A DNA stretch of 64,000 nt from Drechslerella dactyloides (taxonomy: Eukaryota; Ascomycota; Orbiliomycetes; Orbiliales; Orbiliaceae), in contig JAGTWJ010000010.1 of NCBI GenBank assembly GCA_020064725.1, forward strand, positions 496,001 through 560,000, given 5' to 3'. The number at the start of each line of letters is the position of its first letter. Positions within the stretch are counted from its first letter, which is position 1. Shown one piece after another: positions 9,638-21,100 of the stretch. A program made the translations under genes and the position numbers. A model generated the notes under the pieces. It made no database searches. It had not been told where the DNA came from and saw only the letters and a list, made by a program, of their open reading frames with translations.

Positions 9638-11862
9638 CTACAACTTCACCTCCCAGGCTCCATCGACACCTTCCGGCAAATTCCACACCTGATTCGCCTG
9701 CTTCCGCCCGCATGGAAACGCTAGCAACCTAGACCCATCCTTGTACTCCGAAGCCGTGATATCAACGCAATACCCGGATGCAACATTAACAACATTCCCG
9801 TTCAAATTTGTAGTCCACATCTGAGAAGTACTCGTATCACGACATGGGTTCAGCACGATATTCAGAAACTTATCACTGGGATTACCAGTGGGACTGGTGT
9901 CAAGGCAATATTTCCCCGAGTCGTGGGCCTGGTCGAATGCGAGTTGGATGTTGCCGTTTTTGAATTTCCAGACCTGATTCCACCTAGGCCCACAGCCGTA
10001 GAGGATGATCGGGTTGTTCTGTTTATGGGAAATCAGTATTTGGTTCTCTCGTGTGTTATTTAGGGAATAGCATAGCAATGGTGGTCAGGAGTCGTACGGG
10101 AAGAACGGTGGCTTTGAAAACATCGATGCACTTGTTACCCGACGCTGGGTTGGTGATTATGCCCGTGGGATAGAAGGGGTGGATACTAGAAAGAACCGTT
10201 CTGCCATTATAGCGGTTCGCTGAGTTGGTGTAGTGCAATCGGACCACATTCTCATTTTCCATTGTATATGTGATCGCATCGGGAGGATTCGAGATGACAC
10301 GGATACCATCCGGGTAAAACGACTTTGGAGCGATTCGAATCAAGCCTGGCGCGCTGATACCGGTATTTACGACCCACGAAACCCAGTACTTTCCCGTTGT
10401 ATCTTCAAAATATGAGGTTTTGGTGATACCGGCGGTTGCCTCAGCGTATGTTCGCGCGTAGATTAAAGCTAGAACCGGGAATGGTTCTCCCTTTGCAACG
10501 GTGGTTCCGGCCGGCGGGTTGCCGCTCTCTGAGGGACCAGGACCCCAGTGGTCGGTACCTGCTGTGCCGTCGAATAGCTCTTCGTACGCCCATGCAGTCC
10601 ATGATTGCAGATATCGATCTGCCTGCCTTGTGATTTCGAGGGATACCGCGAGACCTTTATCCGTCTGATCCCAAAGCATGAACTCGGTTAGCATGCCCGT
10701 TGTTTTCAAACGTGTGGCGTCAACGATGCGGTTCTTAATTGTGTCTTCAATGGTGCCCAGTTGTGGGGGGTTGTAGAAATGGTAAGAATGGGCAGTTTTG
10801 GATCCGTCACCACCGGGCACGTTGTTAAAACCAGAGAGTATGTCCCATGTTACGCCTTCAAAGAATACAATGGTAGTATTATCGATCATGCGGATGGCGG
10901 AGTTGCCTTTGTTCCATAGGGGCTCTAGATTCTCGTGGTCGGCTACGCCAGGAACTAGGAGGAGGGGATTCGCCCAGTGGTCGCCCGCCCATGGCTCTTT
11001 TATTTGTTTGAGTCAAGAAGTCAGCTATGCAGTCTCTAGATTTTCTGTGTTTGTATGTTCATATGGATTATCACATACCATTCATGAGGTCGTAGCCCAT
11101 CACGCCGGGGAGGGCATGGTACTTTGTGGCCACGACTGACCAATAAGCAGCCCAGGAATCACCCAGGTTGTCGTAGTTATTGTATAAGCGGCCGAATGCA
11201 TTAGCGACAGCATAGGTTAGATAAGAAGTCCCCCAGGTGATTGTATCACAATCGGCATCTGAAGGGATGCCATCAGCCACAGCGAAGGGCCACAGCTTCT
11301 GCGGAACAGGCATTCTGTGTTCGGGAACCACCCAGTCGTGTTTTACGAACCACTTTGAGATACGAATAGTTGATTGGGTCAATCAGCTGCCTCACTGATA
11401 GTATACGATACTGGACCTGGGACTCACAACAGGCGCCCCATGCCCACAAATCTGGGCTCCCCAAACATCTTGATGTTGATCGACTAAAGTATAAATACCA
11501 TTATCTTGAAGCTTCTTGATAATAGTGTAGGTGATATCCAGGTACGTCTGATTATAAGAACCCCGTTCAGGCTCCACGCCCGCCCAGTGGACCCCGAGAC
11601 GGACAAGATTAACGTTGAGATCTTTGAGGTGCTGGATATCTCGGTCGACAACCGACCGCCCTGGTGTGAACTGGTGAATGTCCTTGTGGAAGGGAAACTT
11701 CTTGTTAACCATGTTAGTGCCATGGAAGTGGCGCGAGCGCCCTTCCGCGTCGATATACTGTTGACTGGCGACGTCGACGCGGACAATCTTTGACAAGTCT
11801 GCATAAGCGACTGAGGCTCGGAGAACCACTACTAAAAGAGCGGGTATTGATAGTAGCCTCAT
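9638..11862 (-). CDS. Secreted GH5 endoglycoceramidase-like enzyme with ricin-B lectin domain
   Basis: Four exons (11862-11428, 11352-11079, 10996-10098, 10018-9638) encode 662 residues; all phases close. A signal peptide (MRLLSIPALLVVVL..) precedes a GH5 barrel with FHGTNMVNK, VRLGVHWAGVEP and DQHQD, typical of endoglycoceramidase-like enzymes. The acid/base Glu is in MNEPWAGDHW, created by splicing exons 2 and 3; the nucleophile is probably the Glu of GMLTEF. The C-terminal ~150 residues are a ricin-type beta-trefoil (CBM13) with repeated QVW-type motifs (WNQVWKF, SQMWTTN, NQVWNL). Family members release the glycan from glycosphingolipids or related glycosides; exact substrate unknown. Two of three acceptors are AAAG rather than YAG. 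The lectin domain probably targets sugar surfaces. Confidence 0.85.
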
Positions 11863-13587
11863 TGCAAAACTAATAGCTGGCCAATAGTCAATGGAGGGGG
11901 GTCAATAGATAGTAGTCCCAAATATTTTTTGGGTCGGTGAAACTGGCACCTGAGATTTCGAGAGGGGACCGGGTGAATACGAGGAATGCTCTGATTCGAG
12001 CTCAGACCTTGGTGAAGTGTCGATCAACTACATATGTATGAAAGGCCCACACCTTGATCTATTAGACCGATCTCTTCTACGATCCAAAGGTCGGGTGCGC
12101 TACAGTCGGATCCAGCCACTACGGGATAAGTACGGGCCTGCTAAAGTAGGTAGGTCGATCGCTAGTTTTAACGATTTGCCTGTTAAAGACTTCATCCCTT
12201 GCATCAACATGCACAGGGCACGTCTTCCAGGATTGCGCAAAGACGGCCCCTCACTGCATGCATGGTGCCGGCATGTACCCCGCGATACACTAAACTAGCT
12301 CGATCAACCGAGCCTGTTCCCTTGGCCTTGGCCTTGAAAGCTTTTGCTGATGTTTAAAAAAACGTGTTGATAGTGTTGTGCAAAGCCTGAACTTGTATAC
12401 CATGGCGCGTGGCGGTGCTGGGTACTTAAGCGGTTTGACGGCATCTCTCGAGCTCTCAGCTGCAGCTGGCCGCAAATGATTCGTGCAACAATCCTCTTCA
12501 CGGCATAATATGTTGCCAAGTACGAAGTTGCTGTGGAACGTGAGTTTCCAGTTGTTTTTTTATATTATTCGCCTCATTAATATCTCTACCCTGAAGGGAC
12601 GGACTGTCAAACCTGGTTGATGTTGAGGTAGAGGAACAGGAGCTAGGCTAGGGTCAGGGACATGTCTGGCGGAACCATGCACGCCGCCCCTACTATATTG
12701 CTTAACTCAAGGGGATATCGTATGCAATTTGGCTCGCGAGCGCGACCCAGACAGCCGTCCGATAGGGCCTGTGGTTCACGGGACAAGTATGCAATGTATC
12801 TGATGACTTTTAGTCTATATCTTAAGATCTTGCGGAGTAACTCGAATGATTGTAAGGATTGATACTATAGTTATATTATCCCTGATTAATCTATCAGCAG
12901 CACCTACTAAATACACTGTGCATTCCTTCTGTGTCTGTGCTCTCACATCAACTAGCGGACAAATATGGAATGTGTAGATCAACGCTGAGAAACGCCTAGA
13001 GATATGTTTATCTACGATGCGATTTTGTAGGAAGGTGCAAACTTGAGGGTCAAGATCTGGTTTCGAGTAAGATATATGGGGAAATGGCTGATCCATAAAG
13101 CTCGGAGTTGTAGAGTGCTCAGGTGGAAGTTCACCTTGATTGTATTGTACGACGAACGCACACGAGATATTTCGGGGAACTGGCTCGGACGCGCTGGGAA
13201 CATATGATATAATCATTACTAATTATAGTGATACAATACAAGATCTTAGCCTGTAGCGAAGAAAGAGTGCACATGTATGTGGTGATTGAGACAAGTTTGA
13301 GAAGCCTGCATGGCTAGACCGGCGTCGGCGCCGTGTTACCGTTTCTGCAGTTAACAGCAGTTTGTCTGCCGAGAATAGTATATGACATATATTCGGAGAG
13401 AACACAGCATGATAGATAAAGACTTAATTACCTTCGCATATATAGAGTGCGCTTAATTTTGCCCTCTTACCGCCAGACGTAAGGTACGATAATGTTGGCG
13501 GACATCTGGTTGTTCTATCTTAGCCTTTAAACGTTACAACTTTGAAAAAAAGCTCAAATAGCTATATTTGATCACGGTCCAACATCC
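11863..13587. other. Gene-poor intergenic region
   Basis: About 1.7 kb without a supportable gene. Both strands contain only short frames without family features or splice structure. It could hold a decayed gene or element, but nothing is recognisable. The left part is the promoter of the GH5 gene. Confidence 0.5.
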
Positions 13588-13610
13588 GGAGTGGTAGCTC
13601 AGTGGTTAGA

Positions 13611-13670
13611 GTGCGTTCCCACCATTCCTCATTAATCATTCTGAGAGTTCCTTGCTAACTCCTTCTTCAG
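13611..13670 (+). other. 60-nt spliceosomal-type intron inside the tRNA-Cys D stem
   Basis: Begins GTGCGT, has TTGCTAAC ending at 13659, and ends TTCTTCAG. These are the donor, branch-site and acceptor patterns seen in protein-gene introns of this window (GTGCGT in tma16; TGCTAACA in the first pom152 intron). Its removal joins nucleotides 23 and 24 and restores a four-pair D stem. A one-base slide of the boundaries gives the same product. Whether it is spliced is inference. Confidence 0.6.
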
Positions 13671-13684
13671 GCAGGAGATTGCAG

Positions 13685-13700
13685 TGCATTAGCGCCCAAT
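13685..13700 (+). other. Canonical tRNA intron (37/38)
   Basis: Sixteen bases directly 3' of the anticodon loop position 37, the standard place for tRNA introns cut by the tRNA splicing endonuclease. Exact ends could slide by one base. Confidence 0.8.
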
Positions 13701-13736
13701 ATCTCAAGGTCCCGTGTTCGACTCACGGTCGCTCCT

Positions 13737-13748
13737 TCTTTTTTTTTT
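13737..13748 (+). terminator. RNA polymerase III terminator
   Basis: A run of ten T (13739-13748) directly after the tRNA 3' end, the normal Pol III stop signal. Confidence 0.85.
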
Positions 13749-13925
13749 GCGTTCCTTTTTTTGCCCTCGCCAGCGATCATCAAGTTTGGGTGACTGCTTA
13801 GTCAGCTTAGACGACTTGAACACTCACTGGAAAGGACTTTGACCATTAGGTATTACTTGAAACCTTCAGGATCACGGCTTGCCCCATACATAGTGGTACG
13901 CTCTGGCGTGTTTCTAGCGCCAACC

Positions 13926-15348
13926 ATGGAGGACCTTACGAGTTATCAGTCACTTCGACTTGAGCATCCTGGCTGGTGCACAATTGAATCAGAACCAGTA
14001 GGTGGTATACCACCGTTTACATCTATCGCGTCTCAACATCTCTGTTTCAGGCACTGAAATTCGTTGCAGGCTATCTTCAATGAGATACTCAGGAACGCTG
14101 GCGTCATGAACGTACGTGTCACGGAGGTCTATTCTTTAGATGAAGAGGTTAATGATCTGAGGTATATTTGTCCTACGGTTGGTTTTAACGGCATTGTAAT
14201 GCTGACCAGAAAGGCCAATTCATGGTCTCATATTCTTGTCAAGGTGGAGAGAAGACGACGCGAAGGTACAAAGTACCCATATGGGTGGGAATCGGTTTAT
14301 CACCAAACGGGCTCTAATGACTCGGCCCTCGTTTAGGAAATGGAGACCAACTGCCCGGATGCTGTCTGGTTCGCTAATCAGGTACGGCATTCTACGCGTA
14401 TCATATTGCAAAAGTGTTATTTCCTTGAAGGCAGCTTGGTTATTAATGAAGTAATTGCGATACAGGTTTCTGATAACAGCTGTGCTAGTCTCGCAATGCT
14501 CAACATTCTCTTCAATTCGGAATCCGTAGTTCTTGGAGAAGAGCTTTCGGAATTCAAATCCTTTACCGATTTGCTCACTCCTCCTTTGAGAGGTCTTTGT
14601 CTGCAGAATTTTGAATTTCTTCGCAAAATTCACAACTCGTTTGCGAGGTATGCGGCGATCTAGAAGCTGTTGCCCTGCCCGCGTCTTCAAATAATCCCTT
14701 CACTGCTAATGAATGAATATTGATGCTGATGCTAAAGGTTCACAGGCGGTCCGAAATCATGCAGAGCAACTTAGATACAATCAAGTCGTGTACTGCCAAC
14801 GGAAGATCTGATGGAGATTGCGGTGCTGCGTCAGAGGCTGCATACCATTTCATTGCATATGTCCCCGCTCGTGGGTATGTATGGGAGCTGGATGGGCTGA
14901 GGCGGCGACCGGTAAACATCGGAGGTGGTTCCTTTACCTCCCTCAATCTGATTTGGGTCGCACTAACTGGGCTATTCACACAGAGAATATTTGTCCGGAG
15001 CACTGGCTCCTAACAGCTATGCCGAGGATTCAGCACCAAATTTCGAAATATTCAGAGAATGAGCTGATGTTTACGTTGCTTGCTTTGGCGAACTCAACCT
15101 CCAACCCAGAAAAAACAATCAATCCCATTGTTCCGGGTCCGCGCACCACATGCCACGATGATGATACACGCGGTAGGATACCTTACGCTCCTCTCAAGAT
15201 ATATATCAAGCTAACAGACTCATATGATAAAGGGCTGCGAGATAATCCCGAGTTTGCGTATGCAACTCGCGTTAAACATCCATATGCAGCCTTTATGCGC
15301 CGATACGTTCAGATATTGGCCGATCGAGGGCTGTCGTTTGGTGCTTGA
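13926..15348 (+). CDS. uch2: UCH37-type ubiquitin C-terminal hydrolase (peptidase C12)
   Basis: Seven exons (13926-13997, 14070-14161, 14214-14265, 14337-14381, 14466-14647, 14746-14924, 14984-15348) encode 328 residues, the size of UCH37/UCHL5. It cleaves ubiquitin from small adducts and chains. N-terminal PGWCTIESEP, the catalytic Cys in SDNSCASLAMLN, LGEELSEFKSF, the catalytic His in AYHFIAYVP and the Asp in WELDGLRRRP are all present. The C-terminal tail FAYATRVKHPYAAFMRRYV to LADRG matches the ULD tail that docks UCH37 to proteasome or INO80 adaptors in animals. The third exon (RPIHGLIFLSRWREDDAK) uses an AAAG acceptor. It is convergent with the F-box gene, 127 bp apart. Confidence 0.9.
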
Positions 15349-15475
15349 CAAAGGTTTATCGGCATTCTTTACTATGGTTTCCCAAGGCGTATTCTTACTT
15401 TGGGTGGGGCTTTGGAGGTACAAAGCAAAGTGCCGTTCTTCATGCTGACTTCGTGGAGTCCGGAAAAGTAAAGTT

Positions 15476-17457
15476 TCAATCTTCTGGATACTCGTCTCTC
15501 ATATTGGAAACAAAACGTCCCTCCTCCGAGCTAAATCTTTTAAAATACTTACCAGCAAAAAGATGAGCCAAACGGCCGGCGGAGGTGGGGCGTTGTTCTA
15601 AGATATTTTCTTGTGCAACATATCTGACTGAAAGATCTTCTACCATCACTCGATAGAAGGGCTGCTTTAAACCTTTCTGGAGCTCTGCTTCTTCGAGGTC
15701 CACAGTTTCATGAGTCATGTTGATCGTCCAGCCCGTGATTGCGGCTTGGTAGCCGTATCGTCTATGCTGAAACACAGTACCGATACAAAACTATTCCGTT
15801 AGCTAAGTAAATTGCAAGAGTTTTCTTGCCTTTCCAACTTACCAAGACACCTCTGTTCTCGAGAGAGGATCGCCGCTTAATCTTTCGTGCCATTCCATCT
15901 TCATTCCGTAACGCAACGCAGATAGTCCTGAGGAGACGCGCGGGTCGTGATTCCGGATCGACCAGAGGTAAGATGTATGTTTCTATGAAGCCCACGTCGG
16001 TTGGAAACGACTCTTGGAGGCAGCGACAAAGCGGCTCTAGAATTCGGGTTGTCCAAGCGCTCGACAAAAGCGCAATCGCGAACAGGGCGGCATATTCAGC
16101 AGCATCGACGTTGATTTCTGACTCCGGACCTTCATCAGTCGGTTGGTGTCGCCGTGCGTGCGGTGCATTCCTCAAAATATTACGAGCATTGCGCAAAACC
16201 AATTCTACTGTCGGAGCAGGTCGTAGGAACTTGTCAATGCTAGCCGGTGTTATTGCAATGCCCATCTCCTGGAGTCTCGCCTCCAGCTCGTCTTGGAAGA
16301 TCGGATCGGCATTTTCATGTGGGTTTAGGTAAAAGTGCGACGCCTTTGTTTCGTAGACGAAAACATAGACGTGGTAGGGATAGGCGCACGGATATGCCTC
16401 TAGGCCGAGTCTTTGCGCTAGCGAGCAGAATACACTGCATGCTACCATGGGGAGTGTAGTTCTCGTTGTTCTCATCGAAACTCCCAAGAAACAATTCGCT
16501 AGGTCGTGATAAGTTTCCTGCTGGCAGCCGAGGAACCCGAAAGATCGCATATAGCGGGCAATTACAATCGCCTGGTCTCTTTTAGTGAGTTCAAAAAAGT
16601 CTTGATGAGTGGCCAAGATATCAGCGCTCATTGTGGATAGCATATTAGACACCTGGTCATCGATTAGTCATGATATCCCGACAAATTTGAACATGGCAAC
16701 AAAATGTATTAAAGTTGTCAAAGGTAAGACGTACGTGCTCGATGTCTGTTCTAAAGTTGCTGGCAACGAAGAGATCAAAGCAGCACATTGCTTGCTCTAG
16801 ATGTACTGGTTGAGACGTCATTAACTTTGACCAGGATTTTATCGCCCGCTGCCTATGAATGTAGGCCAGCGTTGAACTGGCATGGAATCTAAAATGAGAG
16901 GTATACCTCATGCTGTCAACGAACCGGGGTTAAGTCCCTTCGTATAACATTTATTGTCTTACCGTCTTGCTAACCAGTCGTCTGCGGTCTCAGGAGTTGT
17001 TAGTTGGTCAAGAAGGCAATCTTTCGCGTCATATCCGTAACTGGCTATCTGCTCCGTGTATTCAATTCTCCTCGAGGGGCTGGTGACGATTCGATTAAGT
17101 AGCTGGGTGGCTTGTTTGTCGATCGAGATTCTCCGGTAAAATATTATCTTCCAACTGTGATGGGCCTCCGAATGGCTATCGGCAGTCGCGACGATGCTCT
17201 GCCAGCCATCTTCCCAGTACTTAAATCGACCGCATCGGTCACGCCAGAGCAGTGGATCGTTGGATAGGTGATGCAGTTGGCGCGAGACTCCCTCCAACGC
17301 CCTCAGGTCGTCATCTGGAACGTAGGTGATAATGTGCTGGATGAGCTCTGGACACAGGGTCAGCTGTTAGAGTGGAACAAACAAAATTATCTAAGTTCAA
17401 TGGAGCCAGTATTATAAGCAAATGGAACGAACCTTGGGGAAGCTGGAGAAAACGCAT
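15476..17457 (-). CDS. FBXO21-like F-box protein with SirB1/transglutaminase-like and YccV domains
   Basis: Five exons (17457-17433, 17347-16963, 16888-16735, 16652-15843, 15766-15476) encode 554 residues. The first exon is only 25 nt and splices to give MRFLQLPQELIQHIITYVP, a clear F-box that would bind Skp1 in an SCF ubiquitin ligase. The middle (GFLGCQQETYHDLANCFL to SHFYLNPHENAD) is the transglutaminase-like SirB1 fold, including the ACSVFCSLAQRLGLEAYP stretch. The C-terminus (HRRYGYQAAITGW to LFAGKYFKRF) is a YccV/HspQ-like hemimethylated-DNA-binding domain. This domain order is that of FBXO21. Substrates are unknown. Confidence 0.88.
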
Positions 17458-18116
17458 GGCTTCTTTAAAAGTGTGCGCTCCTGGGACCAGATAAGGGAAT
17501 CTGTATCTCAGTTATTGTGTACCAAAAAGTGCAATCATGTTAGCTATAGCGAGGATCTTAGAGCTCTGGCAGAATTTAGGCCTCCCCCTCCCTGGGGATT
17601 GGTTTGGTATGGCCCACGGAGTAGTAGTAGATGGTGAACGGGAATTGAAAGCTATAGCGCTATGTACTCCGCATTTAAACTTTTGTGCTGGTGAGGTTCC
17701 TGCCTTGGGGAAACCAATGCGTTGCAGATTCTCTGGATTACCTAATAATTATCTAAGCCATCTTAGGTTTAGCCCAATTGTCGTTTCCCACAGCGTCCCG
17801 GAGACTAGGAGTATGTTGCCCAGGTCTCGCTTGGAGAGTCGCGCTAATTTCATCACCCCATGCGTGCCTCACGCGATACTCTAACTTCTAACTACGCGAC
17901 TTCTCTCATCCGTCCTCAAGCATCCGCATCTCATTGAGTATCCACTTCATGCAAAACACCGTCTGAATTTCTCCAGCATCACTACACTGCATGCACTTCC
18001 TCCCTACCAGCGGACGTCCTTGGACCATCAGAGGTCCCGAACAATTTGACAAATTCGATTGCCGCTGAGATACACCGACCGCATGTCAGATTATCGGCGG
18101 ACAGTCGCGATACACG
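17458..18116. other. Divergent intergenic region (F-box gene / pom152)
   Basis: Shared upstream region of two divergent genes, about 660 bp. No further gene or clear regulatory motif is seen. Confidence 0.5.
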
Positions 18117-21100
18117 ATGGAGACCCCTCGTTTACCGGCCTCGTTTCCGAGAACGCCGACTACTGTCAGGGCACGAGGGCCTGAAAGGGATGACAATAAT
18201 CAAAGCGTGTTACAGGCTCCAAAATTTCCCATCTCGTCGAAAACACCAAAAACTCCCATCCGCTCGAAACAAGATACCTCTAAAGCCGCTCCCAACCTAA
18301 GTCCTTACATTCCGACTACTGTTATAGATGCTCCTACCCAACGATTGTATGTCTGTGCGGTATTTGTACTGCTACAGGCCTACAAACTTTCCGATGTGTG
18401 GAAGCTCTATGCCCTGGATGACGACTCGATATCGGAACTTTGGTTCATACTGAAATGGGTGGCTATAGATGGTGTATTTTTACGGTTACTGCCGTTGCTA
18501 CAGATTCCATGGCTTACTTTTAGCACGTATGCTACGGTACTCCAAATAATCATCATGTCTTTCATTGATATTTTTTTCTGCTTACGATATCAAGTAAGGA
18601 AACATCACCAATGCAATTGTAGTCTTTTGAATTGCTAACATGTTCGATAGGATACATTCGCTATGCTTATTCTATCTACTTGGAAATGTTAGTTGAAATC
18701 TAAATAGGCTACCTCTTGGTACGGTTTGCTGACATAACGATTCCATAGATTTCTTTAGCCGTGAGCTAAGCCTCTCAGAGCGACGGGTCAAGGTCCGGAA
18801 TATAGTGTCTGATAGCTCACCGATATTGGGCAAACACACTGTCCACTATCTCCCAGAAGGGTGGGTCTATGTTCTCTTGGAATATTCATTAAGTCTGACC
18901 AGGTGCTAATTGTGCTTACCAAGATCTGCTATGTTGAACCCGTCTGGCAAGACTCTCTGCTTCAACTCTCTGACCAAGGAAGTATCGACATTGCCTATCA
19001 TGGTTAATTCTTCGATGCCAGCTTTCATACAACTCGTTGTTAAGTGCCTGGACAAACCGGAGAGCACTACAATAAACATCACGCAAAAGGATATCAAAAG
19101 GCTGATCAAAACCCTTCCCTCAAAACCCGGAGAGCCTAAAATTCATCATTTGCATTATCCGATCCACCTCCCTGGTCTCTACCGGCTCGAAAAGGTCGTC
19201 GACATCTCGCAACTGGTAGTCAGAGTCCGAAAGTCAGAATTACTGGTTGCTTCATGTCCTTCGGCTTCATTTGTCGGTGATAATGCCGATGCGGTTACAT
19301 CGGACAAATGTAGAGGCGAGCTGTCTGACCTCAATTTAGAAGTCCGGGGTCTGCCACCTTTACAAGTAAGGTACAGCCGCGTTATCAACCAAGACGGGAA
19401 AGACGTCACTATCCAAAACATCAGTCCAGTTGGATATAGCTCCCCCCTTATCGGAAATTATAACGTTGACGGCACTCGCCCCGCGCTATCATCCCAGGAC
19501 TTGGCTTGGGCGCGGTCTCAGAAGATACTCATACCTCTGAATGAGTCACTGGCGTCTCCTGGCTCCTGGAACTATATTGTTGAAGAGGTTATCGATGGGA
19601 TGGGCAACCTCATAAAGTATAGCTCTCAGAAAACAGGAGGGGAATGCCATTTGCAAAAGAGCTTTAACGTGCACGAACGCCCTTCAGTCAGATTCTTGAG
19701 TTGCTCACCACAAAATCCGATTATGGTAGCACGAGGGAAATCCGGGGCTCTTGCTCTCGAGATAACCCGTGATGTTGATGCAGCACCTTATGAAATCCAG
19801 TACTCCCACAACTCGCATGTTACACAAGGGGATGATAGCGCACCCAATGAGTTGGACCTCAAGAAATCAATGCTAAAGTCATCTGGCCAGCCGATCTCAG
19901 TTTCATCGCCTGGCCTCTATACAATCAAATCAATCTCGAGTCGGTTCTGTTCTGGCGAGGTGTTCGAACCTTCAAGCTGCCTCTTTTTAACACCACCCGA
20001 TCCGGGTTTGGCAATTTCTTACGACGAAATCGTCGATCGGTGTGCTGGATCTTCCATTGGATTGACGATTGACATGGATCTCGCTGGCTCTCCACCTTTT
20101 CGGGTATACTATAGGACAATCAAAGACAAACGGGACATCACTGTCAATACCATAGTCGTTCCTGGGACACGGCATCAGCTGCGACTTACCCCTGCTGCTG
20201 CCGGACTCTATACCTACGAATTTTACGCTATCGATGATAAAGTCTACGACGGTGTAGGCCTCGACTTCAAGAAACTCAGCGTTAAACAGCATATAATTCC
20301 AAACGCAGGGGCCTCGTTCGTACGTCCAAATGTCGGCCGAAGGTGTTGTATCGGAGAATCTACAACATTCACTGTGGATATGCAAGGATCTGGTCCGTGG
20401 AGTCTCGAATATGAATTGGTACACGGCGGGAAAAGAACAAAATTTCAAGATGAGAACATTACTGTTACGCCTCACCTAATCACAACCCCGGAGTTGGTAT
20501 CTGGAGGAGAATATTCTCTCGTTTTGACGAACGTGCAGGATTCGCATGGATGTAGGGTCTTTCTGGAGAGTGAAGCTCGCGTTGAGGTCCGCCGACAGCG
20601 CCCCTCTGTATCATTCGCAGAGATAGATGGCTCTAGAACGGCAAGGATTTTAGAATCGGAACAGATATCCTTACCGCTGCGATTGGTTGGAGAGAAGGTA
20701 TGTCTTTGCACTATGGATGATTTTTCGGAAGATTCGGTCTAACAGTATAAGTAGCCTTTCCGTGTGAAATACCGCTTTACGGATGAGAACGAACAATCTT
20801 CAGATCACGATATCGTAGCGACAGAATTTAACAGCATCTTATCTGCCAGCAAACGCGGACGCTACCAATTATTGACCGTGCACGACGTTATTTGCCCCGG
20901 AACTGTTACTGAGACGGCGAACGTATTTGATATCAGTTGGATCCCTAGACCACGTGCCCACATCGTATCGAGTCCTTCTACAACGAAGGTGGGAGGTGTT
21001 TATGTCAGAAATCCTATCTGCGAGGGCGACGAAGATGCCATGGACCTAGCCTTAGAAGGTGTGTTTCCAGATTTTCCACTTTACAAAGACCTCTTTCAGT

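Larger units (their letters stand above)
13588..13736 (+). tRNA. tRNA-Cys(GCA) with a D-stem insertion and a normal anticodon-loop intron
   Basis: The mature parts are 13588-13610, 13671-13684 and 13701-13736, together 73 nt. Acceptor stem GGAGTGG pairs with TCGCTCC (two G-U type pairs); D stem GCTC/GAGC forms only after removal of 13611-13670; anticodon arm GGAGA-TTGCAGA-TCTCA (one G27-A43 mismatch); T arm CCGTG-TTCGACT-CACGG; discriminator T73, as expected for Cys. Anticodon GCA is at 13681-13683. The A box (TAGCTCAGTGG, 13595-13605) and B box (GTTCGACTC, 13716-13724) are good, and a T-run follows, so it looks transcribable by RNA polymerase III. The 16-nt insert 13685-13700 is at the canonical 37/38 intron site. 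The 60-nt insert is described separately. If that insert is not spliced, the gene is a pseudogene. Confidence 0.88.
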
